Position numbers and translations under genes: made by a program
Source: Stenotrophomonas raiganjensis (SeqCode)
GTDB taxonomy: Bacteria; Pseudomonadota; Gammaproteobacteria; Xanthomonadales; Xanthomonadaceae
Direction: 5' to 3'
DNA: 64,000 bases
NCBI RefSeq assembly: GCF_030658505.1
Contig: NZ_JAUTXR010000140.1
Coordinates: 1-64,000, forward strand
Shown here: positions 33,682-43,154 of the stretch, piece by piece
How positions within the stretch are numbered: position 1 is the stretch's first letter
Layout of the letters: the number at the start of each line of letters is the position of its first letter
Notes under the pieces: generated by a model
What the model was told of the DNA's origin: nothing
Seen by the model: the letters and a program-made list of their open reading frames with translations, nothing else
The model's database searches: none

Positions 33682-36657
33682 ATGTTGCCCGCACGCCACC
33701 ACCGCCCCCCCTGTCGTTCGATCGCTCCGCTGTCGCTGGCCATCGCCGGCGTGCTGCTGTCGGTCGCCGTTCCTGCCTTCGCCCAGGAGAGCAAGGACAA
33801 GGCCACCGACCTGGCCCGCATCGAGGTCACCGGTTCCAACATCCGCCGCACCGACGTGGAAACCGCGTCGCCGGTGCAGGTGATCAGCAAGCAGGACATC
33901 CAGAACATGGGTGCGCGCACGCTGCTGCAGGTGCTCGACAACCTGCCGGCCGCCCGCCCGGCGCAGCAGGACGCGCGTTCGCTGTTCACCGGTTCCGATG
34001 GTGCCTCGCAGGCCAACCTGCGCGGCCTCGGTGCCCAGGGCACGCTGGTGCTGCTGAACGGTCGCCGCCTGTCGTACTACGGTGCACCGGCCGGCTTCCA
34101 GACCCAGTTCGTCAACATCGATGCGATTCCGGCCGCGGCCATCGAGCGCATGGAAGTGCTGACCGACGGCGCCTCGGCGGTGTACGGCACCGACGCGGTG
34201 GCCGGCGTGATCAACGTGATCACCAAGCGCAACTTCCAGGGGGCCGAGGTCAGCTTCACCAACGACACCTCTTCGCGCATCGACTCCTACGGCGAACGCC
34301 AGGCCAGCATCACCGCCGGCTTCGGTGACCTGGCCGAGAACCGCTTCAACATCTACGGCGCGGTGAACATGTACCGCCGCGACGCGATCCCGCTGAGCGA
34401 TTTCTACGACAAGCGGCCCGACCAGTACTACGTCAACAATCCGAACTACCTCAACAACCTGCGCCTGGGCGTGGGCAGCAAGCCGGGTGAATTCAATCCG
34501 GGCACTTACTTCGCCTTCGATCCGGTCACCGGCCGCCGCGTGCAGGAAGCCGCACCGGGCTGCAGGAACGTGCTGACCAGCGAAGCGGCCGGCCCCCGTT
34601 GCGTCTGGGAAACCTGGATGAACAACGAGATCGATGCCGGCGCCAAATCCGAGCGCAACACTGCCTACCTCAATGGCACGTTCCTGGTCGGTGACAACAC
34701 CGAGATCTTCGCCGAGGCGACCTACACCGACATCGACCTGCGCGCCAACGGCGGCACGCCGCGTACCTACGGCACCACCACCGGCAACCCGACCAGCTGG
34801 TTCTCGCGCAATACCGGCAACACCGTCAACCAGTTCCTGTACCCGTTCCTGGGCCCGAACAACGAATACAACCATGCCAGTCCGCAGTTGAAGGCGATGA
34901 TGGGCGGGGTGGTTGGCCTGAACTACCTGCTGCAGGATGCCGGCCCGAACTATTTCGGCCAGCGCAACACCGACAAGAGCTACCGCGTGCTGGCTGGCGC
35001 GCGTGGCAACGTGGGTGACTGGAACTGGGAAACCGCGTTCGCCAGCGCCGGTACCCACTCCACCACCTATCAGACGATCAACGTCAACACCAAGGGCTTC
35101 GAGAAGGCGTTCGGGCCATACACGATCGATCCGGGCACCGGTCGCGTGATCATCTCCGATCACCCGGCGTACAAGTTCGGCGAGATCAGCGACGCCAACG
35201 CCGCATTGATCCGTGAAGCGTTCCCGACCTTCGACATCCAGTCCTGGACCCGCCTGCACACCCTGGACGGCAAGATCGAAGGCCCGTTGTTCCAGCTGCC
35301 GGCCGGCGAGATGCGCGCCGCGTTCGGCTTCAACGCCAGCCGCGAAACCTTCTATACCCCGGGCAACGCCGATGCGGCCAACGGTCTGATCTCCCAGCAG
35401 GGCGGCTCGTGGTTCGACGGCAAGCGCAACACCTACGCGCTGTTCGCCGAGACCGTGGCGCCGATCACCGACAAGCTGGAGCTGGATGCAGCGCTGCGCG
35501 TGGACAAGTATCCGAACTTCAGCGCCAACGTCGCGCCGAAGATCGGCTTCAAGTACCAGGCGTTCGACCAGCTGATGCTGCGCGGTACCTATTCCACGGG
35601 CTTCCGCGCACCGAGCCTGGCCGAGTCCGGCAATGGCGGCGTGTTCGCGCAGCTGGGTGGCTTCCGTGACGAGCTGCGCTGCAACGAGACCAATGCCATC
35701 GCCAACCTGCTGCTGAAGTCGCAGCGGCCGGGCGATGTCGACCTGGGCAAGAACATGCTGAACGTCGACTGCAGCCGCACCGTGGCCCGCATGACCCAGC
35801 CGAACAAGGACCTGAAGCCGGAGAAGGCGAAGATCGCTACTCTCGGCTTCGTCTACGAGCCGGCGAGCTGGCTGTCGGTGTCGGCCGACTACTGGTTCAT
35901 CTACCGCAACAACGAAATCGTCGCGCCGGACTATCGCCGCATGGAAGACATCATTTCGATGTCGCGCTCGCCGATCACCGACAGTGACCGTGCCAACTTG
36001 GCCCAGCTGGCGGCGATGTGCGCCGATCCGGCCAGCGGCGTGAACTGCCCGTCGGTGCTGCCGGGCTACTCGGCCGGCAACGTGGCCAGCGTGGTGGGCC
36101 AGTACAAGAACCGCGGCAAGACGCTGATCGACGGCTTCGACATCGACGCGCGCAGCCGCTTCTCGCTGGGTGACGGGGGCAACCTGAACATTGGCTTGGC
36201 CGCCACCATCGCCAACCGCAACCGCCTCTACATGGACGCGGAGAACGGCTGGTACTACGGCGACCTGGTCGGCTACTACAACAACCCACGCCTGCGTGCC
36301 ACGCTCAATGCCGACTGGACCTACAAGCAGGTGACCACCAGCATGTTCGTCAACTACGTGGGCGGCACCAAGTGGGCCACCGACCAGGTCGATGAAGTGA
36401 GCAACAACAAGGAAACCTGCACTGGCGGCTACCTGGCCCTGCAGAAGAGCAAGTGTGATGGCGCGCCGTCGTGGTGGACCGCCAACATGAGCGTCACCTG
36501 GCGCCCCGATGATGCGTGGAACCTGAGCTTCACCGTCAAGAACCTGTTCAACCGCCTGCCGTTCTACGATCCGAACAGCTTCCTGGGTGACTCCAGTGAC
36601 TACGCGACCATCTTCGGTCGTGGTTACAGTGTGACTGTCGGTTATCGGTTCAAGTAA
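33682..36657 (+). CDS. TonB-dependent outer-membrane receptor of the GalNAc locus
   Basis: A 991-residue outer-membrane receptor. The signal peptide ends VAVPAFAQ, followed by the plug domain (ARIEVTGSNIRRTDVETASPVQVI, GLGAQGTLVLLNGRR, YGTDAVAGVINVITK) and a 22-strand barrel ending in GRGYSVTVGYRFK with a terminal aromatic-rich strand. AGGAGAG seven bases upstream of ATG 33682 decides the start. The large receptor type matches those importing oligosaccharides in xanthomonads. Between two glycosidase genes, it probably brings GalNAc-containing glycans into the periplasm (an OmpAga role). Confidence 0.88.
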   Translation: MLPARHHRPPCRSIAPLSLAIAGVLLSVAVPAFAQESKDKATDLARIEVTGSNIRRTDVETASPVQVISKQDIQNMGARTLLQVLDNLPAARPAQQDARSLFTGSDGASQANLRGLGAQGTLVLLNGRRLSYYGAPAGFQTQFVNIDAIPAAAIERMEVLTDGASAVYGTDAVAGVINVITKRNFQGAEVSFTNDTSSRIDSYGERQASITAGFGDLAENRFNIYGAVNMYRRDAIPLSDFYDKRPDQYYVNNPNYLNNLRLGVGSKPGEFNPGTYFAFDPVTGRRVQEAAPGCRNVLTSEAAGPRCVWETWMNNEIDAGAKSERNTAYLNGTFLVGDNTEIFAEATYTDIDLRANGGTPRTYGTTTGNPTSWFSRNTGNTVNQFLYPFLGPNNEYNHASPQLKAMMGGVVGLNYLLQDAGPNYFGQRNTDKSYRVLAGARGNVGDWNWETAFASAGTHSTTYQTINVNTKGFEKAFGPYTIDPGTGRVIISDHPAYKFGEISDANAALIREAFPTFDIQSWTRLHTLDGKIEGPLFQLPAGEMRAAFGFNASRETFYTPGNADAANGLISQQGGSWFDGKRNTYALFAETVAPITDKLELDAALRVDKYPNFSANVAPKIGFKYQAFDQLMLRGTYSTGFRAPSLAESGNGGVFAQLGGFRDELRCNETNAIANLLLKSQRPGDVDLGKNMLNVDCSRTVARMTQPNKDLKPEKAKIATLGFVYEPASWLSVSADYWFIYRNNEIVAPDYRRMEDIISMSRSPITDSDRANLAQLAAMCADPASGVNCPSVLPGYSAGNVASVVGQYKNRGKTLIDGFDIDARSRFSLGDGGNLNIGLAATIANRNRLYMDAENGWYYGDLVGYYNNPRLRATLNADWTYKQVTTSMFVNYVGGTKWATDQVDEVSNNKETCTGGYLALQKSKCDGAPSWWTANMSVTWRPDDAWNLSFTVKNLFNRLPFYDPNSFLGDSSDYATIFGRGYSVTVGYRFK

Positions 36658-36675
36658 TTCCGTTTGCGTGACCTG

Positions 36676-36699
36676 GCGTGCCGGCTGCGGCCGGCACGC
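36676..36699 (+). other. Intercistronic hairpin between receptor and GH109 genes
   Basis: Nine-pair perfect stem (36676-36684 with 36691-36699) and a six-base loop, 18 bases past the receptor stop and without a T run. It could stabilise the upstream message or reduce read-through. Confidence 0.5.
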
Positions 36700-36722
36700 T
36701 GCCAAGAGGAGAGATGTTTGCC

Positions 36723-38078
36723 ATGAAGCGTAGGGAATTCATTGCGGCCAGTGCCGCTGTCGCCGCCAGCAGCCTGCTGCCACAGACGCCGGCCTGGGCA
36801 CGCGGGCGCAGGGTGCGCCTGGCCATGATCGGCACCGGCATGCGTGGCCTGGTGCTGCTGAAGGAGCTGGTGCGCCGCGACGACGTCGAAGTGGTTGCCC
36901 TCTGCGATATCGAGCCGATCATGCTCGGCCGCGCCACCGAAATGGTGGCCAAGGCCGGCAAGCCGGCGCCGAAGACCTATGGTCAGGATCGTGACACCAA
37001 TGCCTGGAAGCGCCTGCTGGAACAGAAGGGCATTGATGGCGTGATCATCGCTACGCCGTGGGAGTACCACGCACCGATGGCGATCGCCGCGATGCAGGCC
37101 GGCGTGGCGGTGGGCTGTGAAGTGGTGGCCGGCATCACCCTGCAGGACCACTGGGATGTGTTGAAGACCCAGCTGAGCACCGGCACGCCCTACATGCTGC
37201 TGGAGAACGTCTGCTACCGCCGCGATGTGATGGCCGCGCTGCAGATGGTGCGCCAGGGCCTGTTCGGCGAGCTGGTGCACCTGCAGGCCGGCTACCAGCA
37301 CGACCTGCGCGGCGTGAAGTTCAATTCCGGCGACCCCAACCAGCCCTACGACAGCGGCGTCGAGTTTGGCCCCAAGGGCTGGAGCGAAGCCCGCTGGCGC
37401 ACCGAGCATTCGGTGGAGCGCAATGGTGAGCTCTACCCCAGCCACGGCATCGGCCCGTGCGCGATGTACACCGGCATCAACCGTGGCAACCGCTTCACCC
37501 ACATCAACGCCTTCGCGACCAAGGCGCGTGGCCTGCACGAGTACACCGTGGCCAAGAGCGGTGGCACCACGCATCCCAGCACCAAGGTGAAGTTCAAGCT
37601 GGGCGACATCGTGACCACCACGCTGGCCTGCGAGAACGGCGAGACCATCCTGCTGCAGCATGACACCTCGCTGCCGCGTCCGTATTCGATGGGTTTCCGC
37701 GTGCAGGGCACCAAGGGCCTGTGGATGGACGTGAACCATTCGATCCACATCGAAGGCCGCAGCCCGCCGCACCAGTGGGAAGAGTTCAAGAAGTACCAGG
37801 ATGAGTACGAGCACCCGCTGTGGAAGCAGAATGCCGACACCGCCGCCAGCGCCGGCCACGGCGGTATGGACTGGTTCGTCATCCACGCCTTCGTGGAAGC
37901 ATTGAAGGCCAAGGCGCCGATGCCGATCGACATCTATGACGCGGTGACCTGGAGCGCGATCACCCCGCTGAGCGAGCAGTCGATCGCCAACAGCTTCCAG
38001 ACGCTGGAGTTCCCGGACTTCACCGCTGGCGCGTGGAAGCAGCGCAAGCCGATCTTCGCGTTTGACGGCAGGTATTGA
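36723..38078 (+). CDS. GH109-type NAD-dependent alpha-N-acetylgalactosaminidase
   Basis: A 451-residue Gfo/Idh/MocA-fold protein with a twin-arginine export signal (MKRREFIAASAAVAASSLL). It has a Rossmann motif AMIGTGMRG, and TPWEYHAPMAI and ENVCYRRDVMA blocks as in GH109 enzymes, which remove terminal alpha-GalNAc (blood group A-type) by an NAD-assisted mechanism. GLHEYTVAKSGG lies in the substrate domain. ATG 36714 three codons earlier is possible but sits two bases from AGGAG. Tat export fits a periplasmic enzyme folding with bound NAD. Confidence 0.85.
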   Translation: MKRREFIAASAAVAASSLLPQTPAWARGRRVRLAMIGTGMRGLVLLKELVRRDDVEVVALCDIEPIMLGRATEMVAKAGKPAPKTYGQDRDTNAWKRLLEQKGIDGVIIATPWEYHAPMAIAAMQAGVAVGCEVVAGITLQDHWDVLKTQLSTGTPYMLLENVCYRRDVMAALQMVRQGLFGELVHLQAGYQHDLRGVKFNSGDPNQPYDSGVEFGPKGWSEARWRTEHSVERNGELYPSHGIGPCAMYTGINRGNRFTHINAFATKARGLHEYTVAKSGGTTHPSTKVKFKLGDIVTTTLACENGETILLQHDTSLPRPYSMGFRVQGTKGLWMDVNHSIHIEGRSPPHQWEEFKKYQDEYEHPLWKQNADTAASAGHGGMDWFVIHAFVEALKAKAPMPIDIYDAVTWSAITPLSEQSIANSFQTLEFPDFTAGAWKQRKPIFAFDGRY

Positions 38079-38088
38079 TCCGCTCTGT

Positions 38089-38113
38089 GTAGCGTCGAGC
38101 CCTGCCCGACTGC
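38089..38113 (+). repeat. Degenerate SMAG-like element
   Basis: GTAG followed by a GTCGAGC/GCCCGAC hairpin with one mismatch, immediately after the GH109 gene. Confidence 0.45.
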
Positions 38114-38121
38114 CTTGAACA

Positions 38122-38146
38122 CAACGCCGGGCACTGCCCGGCGTTG
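38122..38146 (+). terminator. Strong hairpin after GH109 gene, probable transcript end
   Basis: Eleven-pair perfect stem (38122-38132 with 38136-38146) and a three-base loop. There is no T tract, so it may protect the 3' end rather than terminate by itself. Confidence 0.5.
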
Positions 38147-38234
38147 CTGTATGTGGGCCCCCCTCTGCCACGCCCATGCTAGGCTCGGATACGTACCTGG
38201 CAGATGACGCCAATCGGTGGAGAGGAGCTTCCGG

Positions 38235-38642
38235 ATGCGCGTGCTGACCTTCACCTGTCCACTTTGCGGCGCTGCCGGGCAGCGATTCCCGCTGCTTTCC
38301 GCATCGAGACGGCAGGCGAAGACGGCATGCAGGGGATGTGGCGTGGTGCTGCGCTCGGATCCCCGCTTGGGCCTGCATACGCTCTACCTGCTGTATACGC
38401 AGATCGTCGTGCTGCTCGCTGCATTGCCCATGATCTGGGCCTATGCTTCCGGCCGATGGTTCTGGTTGGCTGCGATCTGGGCCGTGGTGTTGGTGTTGTC
38501 CTGGTTCCCAGGCGTGATCAGGCACGCACGAAGTCCGATCGTGCGCGCCTGCCGGGATCCCGATTACAGCTACGCGCGCAGGCCTTGCGCACCATCCACC
38601 GGCGGCACCGCAGAACCGGCGCCGCGCAGCCGCATTCCATGA
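38235..38642 (+). CDS. Small zinc-ribbon membrane protein, unknown function
   Basis: A 135-residue protein: an N-terminal treble-clef/zinc-ribbon with FTCPLCGAAG and CRGCGVVLR, then two membrane helices (LLYTQIVVLLAALPMIWAYA and WFWLAAIWAVVLVLSWFPG) and a basic tail. AGGAG seven bases upstream supports ATG 38235; a GTG at 38217 would overlap it. No family recognised. It is outside the GalNAc operon, after the hairpin. Confidence 0.7.
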   Translation: MRVLTFTCPLCGAAGQRFPLLSASRRQAKTACRGCGVVLRSDPRLGLHTLYLLYTQIVVLLAALPMIWAYASGRWFWLAAIWAVVLVLSWFPGVIRHARSPIVRACRDPDYSYARRPCAPSTGGTAEPAPRSRIP

Positions 38643-38685
38643 TGGCTATCGATGGATGTCCTACGGTGTTCGCGTCGGTCCCAGC

Positions 38686-40563
38686 TCAATCGGCAGGCCA
38701 ACCCGCTGCCACCCGGTCCGCCAGCACCAGTTCGGTATCCATCTGCCGGCCATCGCGTAGATAGCGGATGCCAACGCGCGTTCCCACCGGACGCTCGCGC
38801 AGCAGCGCACGCCAGTCCCCCAGTATCCGTGCGGCAATCGGCTCTCCTGCAATCATGACGATGCAGTCATCCCTGCGCAGGCCGGCGCGTGCACCGGCGC
38901 TGGTCGGCGCTACATCGGCTACGCGCAGTGCACCGTCCTCGGCCTGCAGCCACAGTCCGCTGCGGTCGAAGGCATCGGGCTGCGTGCTTTCAGCGTTGGG
39001 CACCAGATAAAGGCGCTTGGCGTCGTAGTCGATGCCCATGGAGAAGCGCCGCAGCACGCCGCCGCCCAGGATCGCGCCATAGTCGGCCAGGGCCAGCGCG
39101 CCCTTGTCGGTGCTGGACAGATCACCGACCAGACCGGTGACTTTGATGTCGCCCATGCGCAGCACACCGAGCCGGGCCGGTCGCGCGCGGCCGGGGCCTC
39201 CGAGGCCCCATCCAAGCACGGCCTCCGCGCTGGCGTGGTACTTCTCCAACAAACGATGGGTGCGCACGAACGGGCTGCTCAGGCTCAGCGAGTTGCGTGA
39301 GCCGGTGTCCAGCCACAAGCGCAGTGGAATGCCGTCCAACTCGCCATTCAGTACCGGCGCGCGGTCGTCCTGTTCGAACGGCAGCACCACCGCGTTCGCG
39401 GGCGGCTGGTAGTGGCCCGGCCGGGTGAAGCTGAGCACGCGCGCGCCATAGTCGAAGGTGGTGACGAAGCGCAGGAAGGTCTCGTAGCCGATGAAGCCAT
39501 CATGCGGTACGCCCATTGAGTTGATCTGCTGGCCGAGGTCGATGATGTGGAACACCGGGTCTGCAAGGTGCGCGCCACCGATGCGCAGGTGGCGGGCCTG
39601 TGCCAGGCCCAGGTCGCTGGCGTTGTCGCCGGCACCATGCACGCTCAGGCGGCCCGCTGTGGTCAGCCCCAGGCGCTTGGCGGCGGTGGGTGTCAGCAGG
39701 TTGATGGCGCCGGTATCCACCAGGAATCGCGCCGGCTGGCCGTCCACCTCGGCCTCGATGTAGACATGGTTGTTGATCAGGTCGAACGGAACGCGGGTGG
39801 TGCCGCTGGCCTCCTCGATGTAGCTGTCGTCGGCCATCGCCGGTGGTGCATACCGCGCATCCGCCACCGGACCGTCCACCTGATAGCGCTGTACCTGCAC
39901 GTCGCTGCGCAACCGTGGATCGGCTCGGCCCTGGGCATCGAGCGTATCGGTGATGATGCGATGGGGCAGCAGCAGGCCGTCGACCGCCCGGTAGTCTTCC
40001 AGCGTGGTGGCGGTGGGTGTGCGCGCGGAGGCGATGATCACCCGGCCGAGCTGGCCGCTGCGGGTGTCGAACCAGAGCTCGATCGGGTCCGCGCCCTCCG
40101 GCGTCGTCGACAGCACGTCATAGCGCTGCCCGTCGTAGGCCTCGGTGCGTGGGCCCGCAAAGCGGGAGGCGGGATAGGCGCTGGACCAATAGGCGCGGGT
40201 GGCCAGCCATGCCTGCGTGCGCGCGGTGCGGCGTGGCACGGTGCCGTCCAGCAAGCCGACCTCACCGCCGTAGTCACGCCGCCAGGACAGCTGGCCGTCG
40301 AAACCCTGGGCGACGGTGAAGGCCCCCAGCTGTGCCTGTTCGGCATAGCGCCCGGCGCGCAGGTCCTGGTTGAGCTGCCAGCGGCCCTGCAACCCGCCGA
40401 CCGACTGTTCGCCCTCAGCCTGCAGGCGCTGCACCGGCAGCCACTGATCGCCACCACTGGCCGTGCGGGCCCGGGCCAGCACACCCGCCGCATCCCCCAC
40501 GGCAGCCTGCACGGGAACCGCCAGCATCCACAGCAGGCCGAACATCATCCGTTGCCATCGCAT
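38686..40563 (-). CDS. Secreted aspartyl protease-like protein with two DTG domains and PDZ
   Basis: A 625-residue exported protein. The signal peptide ends LAVPVQAAVG. A N-terminal region of about 250 residues resembles lipoprotein-carrier-type beta sheets. Two retropepsin-like domains follow, each with its own catalytic triad: FLVDTGAINLLT (Asp283) and LWLDTGSRNSLS (Asp419). A C-terminal PDZ domain (LRVADVAPTSAGARAGLRRDDCIVMIAG) ends the protein. Fungal and viral aspartyl proteases need two such lobes, so a single chain could form a complete site. AAGGTG precedes ATG 40563. The substrate is unknown. Confidence 0.82.
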   Translation of the reverse strand: MRWQRMMFGLLWMLAVPVQAAVGDAAGVLARARTASGGDQWLPVQRLQAEGEQSVGGLQGRWQLNQDLRAGRYAEQAQLGAFTVAQGFDGQLSWRRDYGGEVGLLDGTVPRRTARTQAWLATRAYWSSAYPASRFAGPRTEAYDGQRYDVLSTTPEGADPIELWFDTRSGQLGRVIIASARTPTATTLEDYRAVDGLLLPHRIITDTLDAQGRADPRLRSDVQVQRYQVDGPVADARYAPPAMADDSYIEEASGTTRVPFDLINNHVYIEAEVDGQPARFLVDTGAINLLTPTAAKRLGLTTAGRLSVHGAGDNASDLGLAQARHLRIGGAHLADPVFHIIDLGQQINSMGVPHDGFIGYETFLRFVTTFDYGARVLSFTRPGHYQPPANAVVLPFEQDDRAPVLNGELDGIPLRLWLDTGSRNSLSLSSPFVRTHRLLEKYHASAEAVLGWGLGGPGRARPARLGVLRMGDIKVTGLVGDLSSTDKGALALADYGAILGGGVLRRFSMGIDYDAKRLYLVPNAESTQPDAFDRSGLWLQAEDGALRVADVAPTSAGARAGLRRDDCIVMIAGEPIAARILGDWRALLRERPVGTRVGIRYLRDGRQMDTELVLADRVAAGWPAD

Positions 40564-40645
40564 CGCATCACCTTCGTCGTCGGGTCGAGCGCTGATGGCA
40601 ACGCAGCGGCGGGCGCTGTTCGACCGGGCGTGAAGGATTGGACGT

Positions 40646-41776
40646 TCAGCCGGACGTGGTGCGGCTGCGGCGGTATTCGCTGGGGGTCTGCCCGGTGGCG
40701 CGCTTGAACGCGCTGTTGAACGTGGACTTGCTGCCGAAGCCGGCGGCAAGGCCGATATCCAGCACGCTGCGTGGATCAGCCGGGTCGGAGAGGCAGGATT
40801 TCGCCGCCTTGATGCGGAAACCGGTCACGAACTCGGAGAAGCTCTGGCCCAGGCCCTGGTTGAGCGCCTGCGAGACCTGGTTGGGTGACCAGCCGCTATG
40901 CTGGCTCAAGCCCTGGAGATCGAGTCCGGGGGCTTCATGCAGGCGTTGGTCCTGCATCAATGCGGTCAGCGCGCTGGCGATGGCCGCGCATTGCGCCGCG
41001 TCGATGCCCGAGCGCTGGTAGCGTGCGACGGCGACGTCCTCGGTGGGCGCGGGGACAAGGTTCCCCATGGCTGGTGCTGCGGGGCTCACAGACGCGCGCA
41101 GCTGCTGCCGCACCACACGGCAGGCCAGCAGATACATGCCGGCGGTGGTCAGCAGGCTGAGCCCGATGCTGGCCAGCAGCGGAGCGGCATCCGGCGGCCA
41201 CCGGTTCATCGCGCTGGCAAGCCAGCATCCCGCCATCACGACGGCCAGCCCGCGCAGTCCGCTGCGCTGGATGGCGGTTCCGCGCGCTGCCGAAGACGTG
41301 CGCAGCGAGAGCCACAGCGTGGCCAGCAGGTAGGGTGCACCCTGCAGCAGCCAGCCATGGAAGCTGAGCCGGAACAGCGCATTGCCCAGTGCTGACGCCT
41401 CGAAAGGCGCGACTGCGTTCAACAGGGAAATGACCAACGCGAGAACGGCCGGCAGCAGATGCACGACCGGCACCGACGATGCATGCTTCCGCGCGGGCAC
41501 CAGCAGCGCACGTGCATGGCCGTACAGGAACGGGCCCAGCAGATAGACCAGCGGCACCTCGACGACCCGCAGCCAGCGCACCGCGTCGGCCGACAGCCAG
41601 GCCTGGCCACCCAACAGCACCAGTCCGAACAGATTGGCGGCGGCGAAACAGGCGAAGAAGGTGGTGAGCAGATGACTGCCACGCCGAGCGCGGCCGAAGC
41701 TCACTCCGGTGGACAAGGCGGCCAGGCCCAGAATCGCAGCGCCTGCCGCCAGCTGCAGCAGATCCGGTGGCGTCAT
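40646..41776 (-). CDS. Membrane-anchored AraC-family regulator
   Basis: A 376-residue protein with seven hydrophobic helices in the first 230 residues (for example LLQLAAGAAILGLAALSTGV and GLAVVMAGCWLASAM) and a C-terminal AraC HTH domain (LQGLSQHSGWSPNQVSQALNQ and DIGLAAGFGSKSTFNSAFKRATGQTPSEYR). The layout matches inner-membrane AraC regulators that sense an external signal. The neighbouring protease gene, read in the same direction 82 bases downstream, is a plausible target. The ATG at 41776 fits the first helix; an in-frame upstream Met adds ten residues. Confidence 0.83.
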   Translation of the reverse strand: MTPPDLLQLAAGAAILGLAALSTGVSFGRARRGSHLLTTFFACFAAANLFGLVLLGGQAWLSADAVRWLRVVEVPLVYLLGPFLYGHARALLVPARKHASSVPVVHLLPAVLALVISLLNAVAPFEASALGNALFRLSFHGWLLQGAPYLLATLWLSLRTSSAARGTAIQRSGLRGLAVVMAGCWLASAMNRWPPDAAPLLASIGLSLLTTAGMYLLACRVVRQQLRASVSPAAPAMGNLVPAPTEDVAVARYQRSGIDAAQCAAIASALTALMQDQRLHEAPGLDLQGLSQHSGWSPNQVSQALNQGLGQSFSEFVTGFRIKAAKSCLSDPADPRSVLDIGLAAGFGSKSTFNSAFKRATGQTPSEYRRSRTTSG

Positions 41777-41847
41777 GCACGCAGTGTTGATGATGCGCAC
41801 GGCAACGTCCAGCGCGGACTGGCAGCGTGCAGGCAAGCGGGGGAAGA

Positions 41848-41924
41848 TGGCGCGCCCGGAGGGATTCGAACCCCCGACCAATGGCTTCGGAAGCCACTAC
41901 TCTATCCGGCTGAGCTACGGGCGC
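41848..41924 (-). tRNA. tRNA-Arg (anticodon CCG)
   Basis: On the minus strand the 77 bases form a complete cloverleaf: acceptor GCGCCCG/CGGGCGC, a D-arm GCTC/GAGT, anticodon loop TTCCGAA with anticodon CCG, a T-arm GGGGG-TTCGAAT-CCCTC, discriminator G and an encoded CCA end. It would read CGG codons. No integrase or duplicated 3' end nearby. Confidence 0.95.
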
Positions 41925-42073
41925 GTTGTAGAACCGCCGCGCCGTCGGCCGGTGCCGGGGCGGGCATCGCAGCGCCATGACGCGGTGCGGGACCGGCATT
42001 CTATCCAGTTTCGCCGAACAAATCTCCCCTCACGGGCAAAGCCCTGCCAGAGGGGCAGGAGTATCCTATCGCC

Positions 42074-42967
42074 ATGGCTGATACCCCCCTCATTTCGCCG
42101 CAGTCGTCGGCGACGCCGCGTTGGCGGCATTACTGGAGTCTGATGCGCGCTGATCGCCCGATCGGCACGCTGCTGCTGCTGTGGCCCACCTGGTGGGCGT
42201 TGTGGCTGGCCGCGGGCGGCCTGCCGCCGTTGTGGACGCTGTTCGTGTTCACCGCCGGCGTGTGGCTGACCCGCTCGGCCGGTTGCGTCATCAATGACTA
42301 TGCCGACCGCTGGCTCGACCCGCACGTGGAGCGGACCAAGGCGCGTCCGCTGGCCACCGGCGCAATCAGCGGCCGAGCTGCGCTGGCGTTGTTCGCCGTG
42401 CTGATGCTGGTGGCCTTCGGCCTGGTGCTGACCCTGAACGGGCTGACCATCGGCCTGAGCTTCATCGGCGTGTTTCTGGCCGCCAGCTACCCCTACCTGA
42501 AGCGCTACACCCATCTGCCGCAGGTCTACCTGGGCATGTCGTTCGGCTGGGGTATCCCGATGGCGTTCGCCGCCGTGCAGGGCGAGGTGCCGATGCTGGG
42601 CTGGCTGCTGTATGCCGGCAACATCCTGTGGTCCACCGCCTACGACACCTGGTATGCGATGGTCGACCGCGAGGACGACCTGAAGATGGGCTCGCACTCC
42701 ACCGCGATCCTGTTCGGCGACCTCGATCTGGTCATCCAGGGCGTGTTGTATGCCCTGTTCCTGGCCACCATGGCGCTGGTAGGCGTACGCGGCGGGCTGG
42801 GTGGGTACTACCTGGCCGGCGTGGCCGTGGCCACCGCGCTGGTGGTGTACGAATTCTGGATCTGCCGCAACCGCGAACGTGGCCCGTGCTTCAAGGCGTT
42901 CCTGCACAACAACTGGGTCGGTGCCGCGCTGTTCGCCGGCATTGCCGTGGATCTGGCGCTGCGTTGA
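42074..42967 (+). CDS. ubiA: 4-hydroxybenzoate polyprenyltransferase UbiA
   Basis: Inner-membrane prenyltransferase of 297 residues with about eight helices. It attaches the octaprenyl chain to 4-hydroxybenzoate in ubiquinone synthesis. Both Asp-rich prenyl-diphosphate motifs are intact: [20 protein letters not shown] (residues about 74-93) and [12 protein letters not shown]. Length and motifs are typical. GGGGCAGGAGT upstream provides a ribosome binding site. Confidence 0.95.
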   Translation: MADTPLISPQSSATPRWRHYWSLMRADRPIGTLLLLWPTWWALWLAAGGLPPLWTLFVFTAGVWLTRSAGCVINDYADRWLDPHVERTKARPLATGAISGRAALALFAVLMLVAFGLVLTLNGLTIGLSFIGVFLAASYPYLKRYTHLPQVYLGMSFGWGIPMAFAAVQGEVPMLGWLLYAGNILWSTAYDTWYAMVDREDDLKMGSHSTAILFGDLDLVIQGVLYALFLATMALVGVRGGLGGYYLAGVAVATALVVYEFWICRNRERGPCFKAFLHNNWVGAALFAGIAVDLALR

Positions 42968-42972
42968 GAAGC

Positions 42973-43052
42973 GCAGCCGAGCGTGGGCTCGGCTCTACAA
43001 GGGGCAACCCCGAAACCGGATATCCGTAGCGCCCGAGCCCATGCTCGGGCGG
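42973..43052. repeat. Two SMAG-like hairpins in opposite orientation
   Basis: The first (42973-42998) has arms AGCCGAGC/GCTCGGCT and CTAC at its right end (minus orientation). The second (43026-43052) begins GTAG and has CGCCCGAGC/GCTCGGGCG arms. They lie between ubiA and atoE. Confidence 0.75.
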
Positions 43053-43154
43053 CGGCGCGCAGCGCCGGGTATCCCGCCACCTACGACCAATAGGTGGCTG
43101 ACAGCCCGCACCCCACCGCCCAGAATCGGTCCATCGAACCTGGGAGGGTAGACG

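Noticed and set aside
41848..41924. tRNA-Arg as a genomic-island attachment site
   Set aside because: No integrase, no duplicated tRNA end and no change in gene content on either side; the neighbours ubiA and an AraC gene look like core genome.
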